64,000 nucleotides of DNA, from positions 1 to 64,000 of the forward strand of contig JAFRXH010000041.1 in assembly GCA_017437785.1 (NCBI GenBank), read 5' to 3'. The notes below the pieces were generated by a model. The model made no database searches, was not told the DNA's origin, and saw only the letters and a program-made list of their open reading frames with translations. Position numbers and translations under genes: made by a program. This document shows, piece by piece, positions 43,904 through 52,152 of the stretch (positions are counted from its first letter, which is position 1; the number at the start of each line of letters is the position of its first letter). Source of the DNA: Lachnospiraceae bacterium (GTDB lineage Bacteria > Bacillota > Clostridia > Lachnospirales > Lachnospiraceae).

Positions 43904-44647
43904 ATGGCAGATAATATACTGAAAATAGAAGGCCTGCATGCAGGAATAGAAGGCGAGGAGATATTACACGGCCTTGACCTAACTATCGCAGCAGGCGAGA
44001 CACATGTACTGATGGGACCCAACGGTGCGGGTAAATCAACGCTTGGCAATGTTATAATGGGCAGCCCCGTTTATCAGGTGAGCGCCGGCAGCGTACTGTT
44101 TGACGGTGAAGACATCACACATGACGGCGTGGATGTACGTGCCAAGAAAGGCCTGTTCCTTTCTTTCCAGAATCCCCTTGAGGTGCCGGGGCTTTCGATG
44201 GAGGCGTTCCTTCGCAATGCGATAAGAGAGCGTACGGGCAAGCCCGTAAAGGTATTCGCCTTTAAGAAAAAGATAGAGGAGACCTGTAAGCTCCTCGATA
44301 TGGATCCGTCCTATGTGGACAGGGATCTGAACGTTGGTTTTTCCGGCGGTGAGAAAAAGAAGGCGGAGATATTCCAGCTGCTCATACTCGAGCCCAAGCT
44401 GGCTATATTAGACGAGACCGATTCGGGTCTGGATGTTGACGCCGTACGTACCGTATCAAAGGGCGTGGATATCTTTAAACAGCGCGGAGGCAGTCTTCTG
44501 ATAATCACGCATTCCACGCGTATACTGGATGCGCTCAAGGTGGATAAGACACATGTACTGGTAAACGGACGCATAGTAAAGAACGGAGATGCAAGCCTGG
44601 TTGATGAGATCAATACCGGCGGCTTTGCTAAATATACAGAGGAATAA
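43904..44647 (+). CDS. sufC: Fe-S cluster assembly ATPase SufC
   Basis: ABC-type ATPase of the SufBCD scaffold complex, which builds Fe-S clusters in the cytoplasm. Walker A MGPNGAGKSTLGNVIMGSP, Q-loop LFLSFQNPLEVPG, signature GFSGGEKKKAEIFQLL, Walker B LAILDETDSGLDVDA and the His switch LIITHSTRIL are all intact. Length 247 is normal. GGAGG precedes the ATG at 43904. It is the first gene behind a strong, apparently regulated promoter. Confidence 0.96.
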   Translation: MADNILKIEGLHAGIEGEEILHGLDLTIAAGETHVLMGPNGAGKSTLGNVIMGSPVYQVSAGSVLFDGEDITHDGVDVRAKKGLFLSFQNPLEVPGLSMEAFLRNAIRERTGKPVKVFAFKKKIEETCKLLDMDPSYVDRDLNVGFSGGEKKKAEIFQLLILEPKLAILDETDSGLDVDAVRTVSKGVDIFKQRGGSLLIITHSTRILDALKVDKTHVLVNGRIVKNGDASLVDEINTGGFAKYTEE

Positions 44648-44649
44648 AC

Positions 44650-46098
44650 ATGGCAGAGGCAAGAAAAGACAGCCCCATAGATATAGCAGAGGACAGAAAG
44701 GGAGAACTCTTAGCCGACGTGGAGCGGGGGCTTTACGACTTCAGGGAAGAGGAGAACGATGAGGATTTCTACAAGGTAGACGAGGGCCTTACCGAGGATA
44801 TAGTACGCCGTATCTCCGAAGAAAAGCATGATCCGGATTGGATGCTCGACTTCCGTCTTAAGTCGCTTAAGATCTATAACGAACTGAAAGTACCCGACTG
44901 GGGTCCGCCCATAGACGGGCTGGATATGCAGCATATCGTAACGTATGTAAAGCCTAAGACCGGCATGAAAGGAAGCTGGGATGAGGTGCCCGAGGATATC
45001 AAGAATGCTTTCGAGAAACTGGGCATACCTCAGGCAGAGCGCGAAGCCTTAGCCGGCGTAGGCGCACAGTACGATTCGGAGCTGGTATATCATAACGTGC
45101 GCAAGGACGTTGAAGCCCAGGGCGTGGTATATACCGATATGGAGAGTGCCCTTACGGGTGAATATGAGGAGATGGTACGCAGCCACTTTATGAAGCTGGT
45201 ACCTCCCACGGATCATAAATTCGCAGCCCTTCACGGGGCTGTATGGAGCGGCGGCTCTTTCGTATACGCGCCTCCGGGTGCAAAGGTGGAGATACCGCTG
45301 CAGTCTTATTTCAGACTCAACGCTCCCGGAGCCGGACAGTTTGAGCATACGCTGATCATAATCGATGAAGGAGCGGACGTGCATTTTATCGAAGGCTGTT
45401 CCGCGCCCAAATATAACGTGGCAAATCTGCATGCGGGCTGTGTGGAACTCTTTGTGGGAAAGAACGCGCATCTGCGTTATTCCACCATAGAGAACTGGTC
45501 AAAGAACATGTACAACTTAAATACCAAACGCGCCATCTGCGAAGAGGGCGGGACCATAGAGTGGATATCCGGATCGTTCGGATCACACGTATCCTATCTG
45601 TATCCCACATCGGTATTAAAGGGCGATCATTCGCATGCGGAGTTTACCGGCGTTACCTTTGCCGGCAAGGGCCAGAACCTGGATACCGGGGCTAAGATGA
45701 TACACCTTGGGAAGAACACTTCTTCCTTTATCGATACCAAGTCCATCTGCAAGAGCGGGGGCATAAGCACCTACCGCAGCAGTGTGGAGATACGTAAACA
45801 GGCCGAGGGCTCAAAGGCCTCCATCAACTGCGGATCACTTATGCTGGATTCCATATCGCGTTCGGATACGGTGCCTGCTATGGATATACGCACGGACAAG
45901 GCGGATGTAGGGCATGAGGCAAAGATAGGCAGGATAAGCGATGAGGCGGTATTTTATATGATGAGCCGCGGCGTGAGCGAGGCGGAAGCCAGAGCGATGA
46001 TAGTAAGCGGATTTGCAAATCCCGTAAGCAAGGAACTGCCTTTGGAGTATGCTGCGGAGATGAATAATCTGATAAAGCTTGAGATGGAGATGGGCTGA
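44650..46098 (+). CDS. sufB: Fe-S cluster assembly protein SufB
   Basis: Scaffold subunit of SufBCD that accepts sulfur from SufS/SufU and holds the nascent cluster. The 482 residues show the conserved SufB course: PDWMLDFRLKSLKIYNEL, AALHGAVWSGGSFVYAPPGA, YNVANLHAGCVELFVG, IEWISGSFGSHVSYLYP and the C-terminal SISRSDTVPAMDIRTDKADV with GHEAKIGRIS. It starts 2 nt after sufC and overlaps the first base of sufD. Confidence 0.95.
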   Translation: MAEARKDSPIDIAEDRKGELLADVERGLYDFREEENDEDFYKVDEGLTEDIVRRISEEKHDPDWMLDFRLKSLKIYNELKVPDWGPPIDGLDMQHIVTYVKPKTGMKGSWDEVPEDIKNAFEKLGIPQAEREALAGVGAQYDSELVYHNVRKDVEAQGVVYTDMESALTGEYEEMVRSHFMKLVPPTDHKFAALHGAVWSGGSFVYAPPGAKVEIPLQSYFRLNAPGAGQFEHTLIIIDEGADVHFIEGCSAPKYNVANLHAGCVELFVGKNAHLRYSTIENWSKNMYNLNTKRAICEEGGTIEWISGSFGSHVSYLYPTSVLKGDHSHAEFTGVTFAGKGQNLDTGAKMIHLGKNTSSFIDTKSICKSGGISTYRSSVEIRKQAEGSKASINCGSLMLDSISRSDTVPAMDIRTDKADVGHEAKIGRISDEAVFYMMSRGVSEAEARAMIVSGFANPVSKELPLEYAAEMNNLIKLEMEMG

Positions 46099-47264
46099 TG
46101 AGTGAGATTAGAGTAAACCCGCTTTCGGTGCTCACATGGAATCAACTGGATCTTAATCATGCAAAGATGGATGTGAGCGACGGCCTTAAGGCAGAGAGCG
46201 GTGTGAGGGATAATAACCTTCCCGATGGCGTGGCCTTTAAGGGCATGCTGGATCCTGCGGGATATGAAGAGTGGCTTAAAGCCAATAACATAGAGTATGT
46301 AAAGGAAGCCGTGGTGGCCGGGAAATATCCCATGCCAACAGAGCAGGCTTTCCCTACGGGTATGGGCGCGGAGACGGATAAGCTCTTTAGGGATAAGAAC
46401 GTTCCTGCCGTACTTTACGAAGTGAGTAAGAGCATCGAACGTCCCCTGCGCTTTGATTATTTCTACAGTGACGGGGATGCCATACTTGAGAATATGATAG
46501 TCCATGTCAGAAGGGGCTGCGAGTTCACGCTGATACTTAATATCTGCGGTGAAAACGGCATCGGCAGCGTGGGACATTCACTTAAACTGCTGCTTGAAGA
46601 AGATGCGAAGTGCACGCTGATAAGGCTTCAGATGCTGCCTGCGGGTTTTACGTATTTTGAGGATGCGGGAGCAAGGCTTAAGGACCGCGCGGAGCTTAAA
46701 TATATAAGCCTTCAGCTGGGAAGCTTAAAGACCTATCTGGGCGCATGCTTCGACCAGTGGGGCTATGAGTCAAAGCTCTGGGCGGGCCTTGGATACATAG
46801 GCATTAAGGACAGCTTCCTGGACTATAATTACGTTGATACTTTCAGAGGTAAAAAATCCGTGGGCGTCATGCGCTTTAACGGAGTGCTGATGGATAACGC
46901 AACAAAGGTATCCAGGGAGACGCTGGATTTCAGACAGTACTGCACCGGCGCCGACGGCGATGAAGAGGAAGATCTGCTGGTACTGGGAGAAGATGCGGTA
47001 AACAAAGCCAATCCCATGATACTGGGCGAGGAAGAGGATGTGAGCGGCCGTCATGCCGTATCGGTCGGCAGGCTGTCACAGGATATGCTCTTCTATATGC
47101 AGAGCAGAGGCATAGATGAGATAAAGGCCCAGGAGCTTATGGTGCGCTCGCGCATCATGCATCTGGCTTCGCAGATCCCCGACGATGAGCTTAAAAAGGC
47201 TGTAGAGCGTTACCTTGACCGCCTTTACTGCGACAGGGAAAACTGCGCCGCACCCTGCTGCTAA
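46098..47264 (+). CDS. sufD: Fe-S cluster assembly protein SufD
   Basis: Partner of SufB in the SufBC2D complex. The 388 residues have the SufB/D beta-helix core and C-terminal module: FYSDGDAILENMIVHVRRGC, MRFNGVLMDNATKVSRETLD, GRHAVSVGRLSQDMLFYMQSRGI and an end RENCAAPCC. The N-terminus is short compared with Gram-negative SufD. The ATG shares a base with the sufB stop. The gene order C-B-D-S-U differs from the C-D-S-U-B order of Bacillus. Confidence 0.9.
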   Translation: MSEIRVNPLSVLTWNQLDLNHAKMDVSDGLKAESGVRDNNLPDGVAFKGMLDPAGYEEWLKANNIEYVKEAVVAGKYPMPTEQAFPTGMGAETDKLFRDKNVPAVLYEVSKSIERPLRFDYFYSDGDAILENMIVHVRRGCEFTLILNICGENGIGSVGHSLKLLLEEDAKCTLIRLQMLPAGFTYFEDAGARLKDRAELKYISLQLGSLKTYLGACFDQWGYESKLWAGLGYIGIKDSFLDYNYVDTFRGKKSVGVMRFNGVLMDNATKVSRETLDFRQYCTGADGDEEEDLLVLGEDAVNKANPMILGEEEDVSGRHAVSVGRLSQDMLFYMQSRGIDEIKAQELMVRSRIMHLASQIPDDELKKAVERYLDRLYCDRENCAAPCC

Positions 47265-47302
47265 GGCAGCACGGCAAAATTATATCCAACGAGGATCAAC
47301 CC

Positions 47303-48538
47303 ATGAACCTTTCAGCTATCCGGGATGACTTCCCGATATTAAAAAACAATAACGTAGTCTACTTCGACAACGCTGCCACCGCGCAGCGTCCCGTGCAGGT
47401 GCTTAAGGCGATCGGGGATTTCTACACCACCACCAACGCCAATCCCTTAAGGGGGCTTTACGCATGGAGTGTGGGGGCCACAGACGCCTACGAAAATGCC
47501 AGGAGCCGCGTCGCACGCTTTATAAATGCAGCTGATGATGCGGAGATCATCTTTGTGCGTAATACCACCGAGGCCATTAACCTTGCAGCCTACAGTTACG
47601 GTATGGAAAAGGTAAACGCCGGTGATGAGATAGTGATAAGCGTTATGGAGCATCACTCAAATATACTGCCCTGGCAGATGGTGGCACGTGCAAAGAAAGC
47701 GGTGCTTAAGTATATAGAGCCGGAAACGGACGGTACGATCACTGTAGATATGATCAAGGAAGCGGTCACCGATAAGTGCGCGATACTGGCTCTTGGCCAG
47801 GTATCAAATGTGCTGGGCGTGGCCAATCCCGTTAAGGAAGCCGCACGCATAGCACATGAGCACGGCGGTGTGATACTCGTTGACGGAGCACAGGGACTTC
47901 CGCATTTAAAGACAGATGTGCAGGATATGGACTGCGATTTCTATGCTTTCTCCGGACACAAGCTTCCGGGACCGATGGGTATAGGAGCTCTGTACGGAAA
48001 ACGAGCGCTGCTGGAGGCAATGCAGCCTTTTATGCGCGGCGGCGAGATGATCGAGTACGTTAAAAGGGACAGTGCCACTTACGCGGAGCTTCCGCACAAA
48101 TTTGAGGCAGGCACGGTCAACGCTGCGGACGCTGTGGGACTGGCTGCCGCTATCGATTATATAGATGCGATAGGCTACGAAGCCATGGAAGCACAGGAGA
48201 ATGCCGTAACGGCGCTGATACTCGACGGCATGAGAAAACTCCCCCATGTGCATGTATACGGACCAAAAGATCCGCTGCTTCATCATGGCATAGTGACCTT
48301 TAATATCGACGGCTGTCACCCGCATGATATAGCATCCGTACTGGATGAGGAGAATATCGCCATAAGGGCCGGACATCACTGTGCGCAGCCGCTAATGGAA
48401 TACATGCAGGAAAAATGCGCCATGGAGTTTAGGGCTACCGCAAGGGCCAGCGTGGCGTTCTATAACACGGAAGAAGAGGCAGAACGTTTTGTGGCTGCCG
48501 TATCAAAAGTAAGGAAGTGGCTCGGTTTTGGAGATTAA
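47303..48538 (+). CDS. sufS: Cysteine desulfurase SufS
   Basis: PLP enzyme that takes sulfur from cysteine and passes it to SufU. Fold-I features are seen: VYFDNAATAQRPVQVLKAI, FVRNTTEAINLAAYSYG, ISVMEHHSNILPWQM, ILVDGAQGLPHLKTDVQDMD and FSGHKLPGPMGIGALYG with the PLP lysine. AIRAGHHCAQPLM and ARASVAFYNTEEEAE follow near the end. Length 411 is normal for group II desulfurases. There are 38 bp between sufD and its ATG, with GAGG upstream; its last 11 bp overlap sufU. Confidence 0.95.
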   Translation: MNLSAIRDDFPILKNNNVVYFDNAATAQRPVQVLKAIGDFYTTTNANPLRGLYAWSVGATDAYENARSRVARFINAADDAEIIFVRNTTEAINLAAYSYGMEKVNAGDEIVISVMEHHSNILPWQMVARAKKAVLKYIEPETDGTITVDMIKEAVTDKCAILALGQVSNVLGVANPVKEAARIAHEHGGVILVDGAQGLPHLKTDVQDMDCDFYAFSGHKLPGPMGIGALYGKRALLEAMQPFMRGGEMIEYVKRDSATYAELPHKFEAGTVNAADAVGLAAAIDYIDAIGYEAMEAQENAVTALILDGMRKLPHVHVYGPKDPLLHHGIVTFNIDGCHPHDIASVLDEENIAIRAGHHCAQPLMEYMQEKCAMEFRATARASVAFYNTEEEAERFVAAVSKVRKWLGFGD

Positions 48539-48983
48539 GGATTTATACAGAGAGATAGTAAATGAGCATAATCTGTATCCCGTCCACAAAGGCGAGATGG
48601 AAGCGCCGGATCTGATCCTTGAAGGGGTCAATCCAAGCTGCGGTGACGACATATATCTGCAGCTTAAGCTGGATGAGAACGGTGTGGTAACGGAAGGGCT
48701 GTTCAACGGTTCCGGCTGCGCCATATCGCAGGCTTCCACAGATATGATGCTGGATCTGATAATAGGCAGGAAAAAGGATGAGGCGTTAAAGCTTGCAGAG
48801 GGCTTTATGTCCATGGTCCGCAGCACCGCCACCCCGGAGCAGATAGAGGAGCTTGACGAAGCCGCAGCGCTCGAGAGCATAGCTCACATGCCCGCCAGGG
48901 TCAAGTGCGCTACCCTTGGCTGGAAGACCATGCAGAAAATGCTCTCCGGCGAAGCCACCCCCGCCACCACCGAAAATGAATAA
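48528..48983 (+). CDS. sufU: Zinc-dependent sulfurtransferase SufU
   Basis: Receives persulfide sulfur from SufS through zinc-ligand exchange and hands it to SufB. The ligands are visible: NPSCGDDIYLQLKLD (Cys and Asp), NGSGCAISQASTDM (Cys) and PARVKCATLGWKTMQ (Cys). 151 residues, the Firmicutes type with the inserted segment absent from IscU. The start is TTG at 48528, inside the end of sufS; no ATG in frame keeps the conserved LYREIVNEHN segment. Confidence 0.93.
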   Translation: MEIKDLYREIVNEHNLYPVHKGEMEAPDLILEGVNPSCGDDIYLQLKLDENGVVTEGLFNGSGCAISQASTDMMLDLIIGRKKDEALKLAEGFMSMVRSTATPEQIEELDEAAALESIAHMPARVKCATLGWKTMQKMLSGEATPATTENE

Positions 48984-48992
48984 AAACTAAAC

Positions 48993-49077
48993 CCATCACC
49001 TGCCTTCCCCTTGAGGGCGCGCATTTGCCTTCCCCTTGAGGGGAAGGTGTCAGCCGAAGGCTGACGGATGAGGTGTT
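48993..49077. repeat. Palindromic intergenic repeat (REP/MITE-like)
   Basis: Contains two direct copies of TGCCTTCCCCTTGAGGG (49001 and 49026), a perfect hairpin CCTTCCCC/GGGGAAGG (49028-49047) and another GTCAGCC-GAA-GGCTGAC (49049-49065), ending in GGATGAGGTG. Read on the minus strand (CACCTCATCCGTCAGCC...), it matches from memory a repeat seen in intergenic regions of many gut Firmicutes. It may also serve as the terminator of the suf operon. Confidence 0.65.
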
Positions 49078-49107
49078 ATATCGAAATAACCAACAGGAGA
49101 ATGCGTC

Positions 49108-49755
49108 ATGGAATACAGACCGTCACCGGATGCGGAAGAAGTAGACCGCTGGAAAGAAGTAACATTAGTATACAATTCCGCGCTTAAAGAGATAGGGACC
49201 AAGCTGGAGATACTCAACGATGAGTTCCAGCACGTACACAAATACAATCCCATCGAGCATATAAAACTAAGATTAAAGAGCTCGGAGAGCATAGTCAAGA
49301 AGCTTAAGAACCGCGGGCTGGAATCCACTATCGAGAACATGGTCGAATATGTTAACGATATCGCCGGCGTGCGCGTTATCTGTTCCTTCACCTCCGATAT
49401 CTACCGTATCGCCGAGATGATAGCGGAGCAGGATGATCTTACGGTCCTGGCCGTTAAGGATTATTTCAAGACACCCAAGCCCAGCGGATATAAATCATAT
49501 CATATGCTGGTGCAGGTACCCGTATTCCTTTCAAACCGCGTTGTGGATGTAAAGGTAGAGATACAGATACGTACCGTAGCCATGGATTTCTGGGCAAGCT
49601 TGGAGCACAAGATCTACTACAAGTACGAGGGCGATGCTCCCGAACATATACAGAAGGCGCTCATACAGTGTGCTGCCATGGTATCGGATCTTGACCAGGA
49701 GATGCTGGCGCTTAACGAAGAGATACAGAAGCTGCTGGATTCGGAAGAATCGTAG
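49108..49755 (+). CDS. Small alarmone synthetase (RelQ/YjbM-like GTP pyrophosphokinase)
   Basis: Synthesises (p)ppGpp from ATP and GDP/GTP. The 215 residues consist only of the synthetase domain: LRLKSSESIVKKL, DIAGVRVICSFTSDIYRI, VKDYFKTPKPSGYKSYHMLV and EIQIRTVAMDFWASLEHK. There is no HD hydrolase or TGS domain, so it is a stand-alone synthetase that forms a tetramer in known relatives. The ATG at 49108 follows AGGAGAATGCGTC. A repeat element precedes it and a terminator follows. Confidence 0.9.
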   Translation: MEYRPSPDAEEVDRWKEVTLVYNSALKEIGTKLEILNDEFQHVHKYNPIEHIKLRLKSSESIVKKLKNRGLESTIENMVEYVNDIAGVRVICSFTSDIYRIAEMIAEQDDLTVLAVKDYFKTPKPSGYKSYHMLVQVPVFLSNRVVDVKVEIQIRTVAMDFWASLEHKIYYKYEGDAPEHIQKALIQCAAMVSDLDQEMLALNEEIQKLLDSEES

Positions 49756-49776
49756 ATCGGGGAGATATATACGGGA

Positions 49777-49806
49777 AGCCCGGGGCGTAAGCTGCCGGGC
49801 TATTTT
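49777..49806 (+). terminator. Rho-independent terminator of the alarmone synthetase gene
   Basis: A 7-bp stem AGCCCGG / CCGGGCT with an inner GC pair region (GC-GTAA-GC), followed by ATTTTT. Confidence 0.85.
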
Positions 49807-49837
49807 TGGCTAAAAAACTACAATAATAGAAGACCAT

Positions 49838-49890
49838 ACGAAAAAGCCCCTTGGCGCATTGAGGAGGTTGCGCGACCGGGGCTTTTTCGT
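49838..49890. other. Long inverted repeat, possible bidirectional terminator or structured RNA
   Basis: A perfect 13-bp inverted repeat, ACGAAAAAGCCCC (49838-49850) and GGGGCTTTTTCGT (49878-49890), with an inner GCGCA/TGCGC stem. Each strand ends in a T-run, so it could terminate in both directions. On the plus strand it is immediately followed by AAAGGAGG (49905-49912). Confidence 0.65.
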
Positions 49891-49904
49891 GTATTGCAAA
49901 ACTA

Positions 49905-50020
49905 GAAAGGAGGTGTGCCCGGTTTGCCCGGACACGAACTATGAAAAAAACAAAACAAGCAAAACTTACAAACAAACAATCAAACAATCAAACCAAACAA
50001 ACAAATCATACAAACAACTT
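49905..50020 (+). other. Orphan ribosome binding site, hairpin and G-free A/C-rich tract
   Basis: AAAGGAGG (49905-49912) is followed by a hairpin GTGCCCGG/CCGGACAC and an ATG at 49941 that opens a 40-codon frame (MKKTKQAKLTNKQ...) made almost only of Lys, Asn, Gln and Thr. A 9-codon frame beginning GTG (GTG CCC GGT TTG) ends on the TGA overlapping that ATG. For about 70 nt from 49957 the plus strand has no G and is mostly A and C (AAACAAAC-type). No credible protein results in any frame; an unstructured leader or small RNA is more likely. Confidence 0.4.
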
Positions 50021-50090
50021 TATTTCCTCGCCTTACAAGTCAGATATTACAGTGGAAATATGAATAAAATATGAATAAGGAGTAAATATC

Positions 50091-50174
50091 ATGTTAATTC
50101 GTGCAGAAAATTTATTTGTTTATGTCATTGATGAGCGTGTTTTTATGCTCCGATCCTTCAAGTTTTTGTTGTAA
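50091..50174 (+). CDS. Possible 27-residue small protein
   Basis: The ATG at 50091 has a good AAGGAG 8 nt upstream. The 27-residue frame (MLIRAENLFVYVIDERVFML and seven more) is moderately hydrophobic, and its stop overlaps the -35 of the next promoter. It could be a real microprotein or a leader peptide; no homology can be claimed. Confidence 0.3.
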   Translation: MLIRAENLFVYVIDERVFMLRSFKFLL

Positions 50175-50197
50175 AATACGGACTGTTTTGATAAAAT
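50169..50197 (+). promoter_or_regulatory. Promoter of the coiled-coil membrane protein gene
   Basis: TTGTAA (50169-50174), 17-nt spacer ending in TGA, TAAAAT (50192-50197): an extended -10 promoter of the same form as at 22607. The leader of about 50 nt contains GGGC...GCCC and then GGAGG. Confidence 0.5.
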
Positions 50198-50256
50198 AAT
50201 TCAGATACTATAAGCATAGTGGGGGCGGGTGGTCCTGCCCGGGTTGGAGGATAAAA

Positions 50257-52146
50257 ATGGATAATTTTATGGACAAGCTTGCGGAAAAGTATAATGCACA
50301 GGATATGATCCGCGCTAATTCTCAGGCAGAGAGCGCGCAGATGCAGAATCTGCAGGAGCAGGTGGAGGCTTACGAAGCAGTCCTCCAGGAAATGCGTAAG
50401 CTGAATTATAAGAATACCGAACTTACCCAGAAGATGTATGCTCTTGTTGACGAGAGCATAGAGAAAGTAAGGACGCTTCAGATAGAAGCGGAAGGCGGGG
50501 CCAATACGGAGCTGGTATCAAAGGAGATGACCGATGCGGTGAACCGCGCCATGAGCGAGGCTGTCAGCAATCTTGACGAGACCATGGTACGCTCCCTTAC
50601 CCAGACCCTTGAGAGTGCCATACAGCAGCCTGCAGAGACACTGCGTCAGTCTACTGAGGATGTTAAGAATTCCGTTGTGGCTGTACAGAGTTCGGCAGAT
50701 GATATGCGCAGCGGTATCGACAGCGTAAAGGGCAGCGTCGATCAGCTGGGAACAGGGCTTGACAGTATAAAGAACAGCGTTGATGACGTTACCGCCGGCA
50801 TGGAACTGGTAACCTCCGGCATGGAGAACGTAAAGAGCAGCGTCGATGGTCTGAACGAAAATATCGGCGGCATAAAGAGCAGCGTTGACGGCTTAAATGA
50901 CGGCATCGTAAGCGTTAAGGATGAGATAGGCAGTGTAAAGGATGATATCAGCGGACTGCAGGATAAACTGTTTGCGATCCAGCAGAGTGGCAGTAATACC
51001 GAGGATATGATCAGTTCCGTAGCCATCGCCGTAAAGGAGATGGGCGATAAGGACAGCTCCGCAGTACTTTCACAGGAGATGATGGATGAGCTGCAGCGTA
51101 TAAGCGACCAGTTAAAAGAGATGCAGAACAGCACCTTATCGGGCATAAGCGAGCAGCTCGGAAAGATGCAGAAAGAGACTATGGACGGCATCTCCGGTCA
51201 GATGGAAGTTATGCGCAGCATGCCTACCGAAGAGGAAAAGCCCGATGATGAGGCATTAAACAGGATAAGCGAATCGATCGAAGAGCTTAAAAAGCAGGCC
51301 GGTATCGTAGCCGCTCTGCAGGAAATGCTCACAAAGCTCAGTGCGGATAATGCCGGCACGAAGGAGCTGTTAAACGAAGTTAAGAATAACACCGAAGACG
51401 GCCATGCAACACTTGATAAATTAAAGACCGCTGTAGGTGAGAATTGCATAGCACTTGATGAGATAAAGACTACCGCTACCGAGAACCGCGGTATCTTAGA
51501 TGAACTTAAGACCGCTACCGGTGAGAACCGCAGTGCGCTGGAAGATATCTTTACCGTGCTGCAGGCTACCAAGTCGGAAGTGACCGACATTAAAGCCGAG
51601 AATGCTTCAAAGCCCCACACCAGTGAGGAAGATCTGGTCAAGGCGCTCAACGACCTGCTTTCAAACCATGCGGAAGTAAGCACGAATATCAGAAACTTAA
51701 AGGCTGCAACGGACGAGAACAAGAACACGATCAAGTCCGCGCTCGACAGCAGCATATACGGCCTTAAGCAGGACAACAAGGAGATAGTCGAGTTCCTGCA
51801 GCGCATGAACACGAACATCCTTAAGAAGGGTGAGGATGACGAGAAGGCAGCGCAGAAGGAAGAAGAAGCTGCAGCAAAGGCAGAGGAAGAGCGCAGACAG
51901 CTGGAAGAGCGCTTCAAGGCGGCAGAGGACTTCATGCACAAAGAGAGCGTTAAGGTATACCGCAACGTTCAGGCCGTGATCAACGAAAAGAATGACAAGC
52001 AGAAGGAAAGCGTTGAGAGCGCTAATCTTTCCGTGGAAAAGAGAGTGGGCAAGGTAAAGGCTTTAGTAGTGATCGACATGGTATTCACTCTTATCACCCT
52101 TGCTACGATGATACTCTATATCTTTGGTTTCCTGGGAGCTCACTGA
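50257..52146 (+). CDS. Long coiled-coil protein with C-terminal membrane anchor
   Basis: A 629-residue protein with no signal peptide: almost continuous heptad-like helix from about 10 to 590, then one transmembrane helix (ALVVIDMVFTLITLATMILY) and a four-residue tail. It would be tail-anchored with the coiled coil in the cytoplasm. The segment about 130-240 has 7/11-residue repeats (VKGSVDQLGTGLDSIKNSVD) and about 385-430 has 14-15-residue repeats (LDELKTATGENRSALEDI). A Lys/Glu/Ala stretch (about 525-565) follows. It resembles chemoreceptor signalling helices in feel, but no receptor hairpin tip motif is present. The M23 peptidase gene follows after 6 bp, so a role in the envelope or cell cycle is possible. 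Confidence 0.65.
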   Translation: MDNFMDKLAEKYNAQDMIRANSQAESAQMQNLQEQVEAYEAVLQEMRKLNYKNTELTQKMYALVDESIEKVRTLQIEAEGGANTELVSKEMTDAVNRAMSEAVSNLDETMVRSLTQTLESAIQQPAETLRQSTEDVKNSVVAVQSSADDMRSGIDSVKGSVDQLGTGLDSIKNSVDDVTAGMELVTSGMENVKSSVDGLNENIGGIKSSVDGLNDGIVSVKDEIGSVKDDISGLQDKLFAIQQSGSNTEDMISSVAIAVKEMGDKDSSAVLSQEMMDELQRISDQLKEMQNSTLSGISEQLGKMQKETMDGISGQMEVMRSMPTEEEKPDDEALNRISESIEELKKQAGIVAALQEMLTKLSADNAGTKELLNEVKNNTEDGHATLDKLKTAVGENCIALDEIKTTATENRGILDELKTATGENRSALEDIFTVLQATKSEVTDIKAENASKPHTSEEDLVKALNDLLSNHAEVSTNIRNLKAATDENKNTIKSALDSSIYGLKQDNKEIVEFLQRMNTNILKKGEDDEKAAQKEEEAAAKAEEERRQLEERFKAAEDFMHKESVKVYRNVQAVINEKNDKQKESVESANLSVEKRVGKVKALVVIDMVFTLITLATMILYIFGFLGAH

Positions 52147-52152
52147 TAGTTT

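Noticed and set aside
49859-50074. A 71-codon frame through the A/C-rich intergenic tract (…CPVCPDTNYEKNK…)
   Set aside because: It begins inside the inverted repeat without a ribosome binding site; several frames are open here only because the tract lacks G and T. A coding role is not supported.
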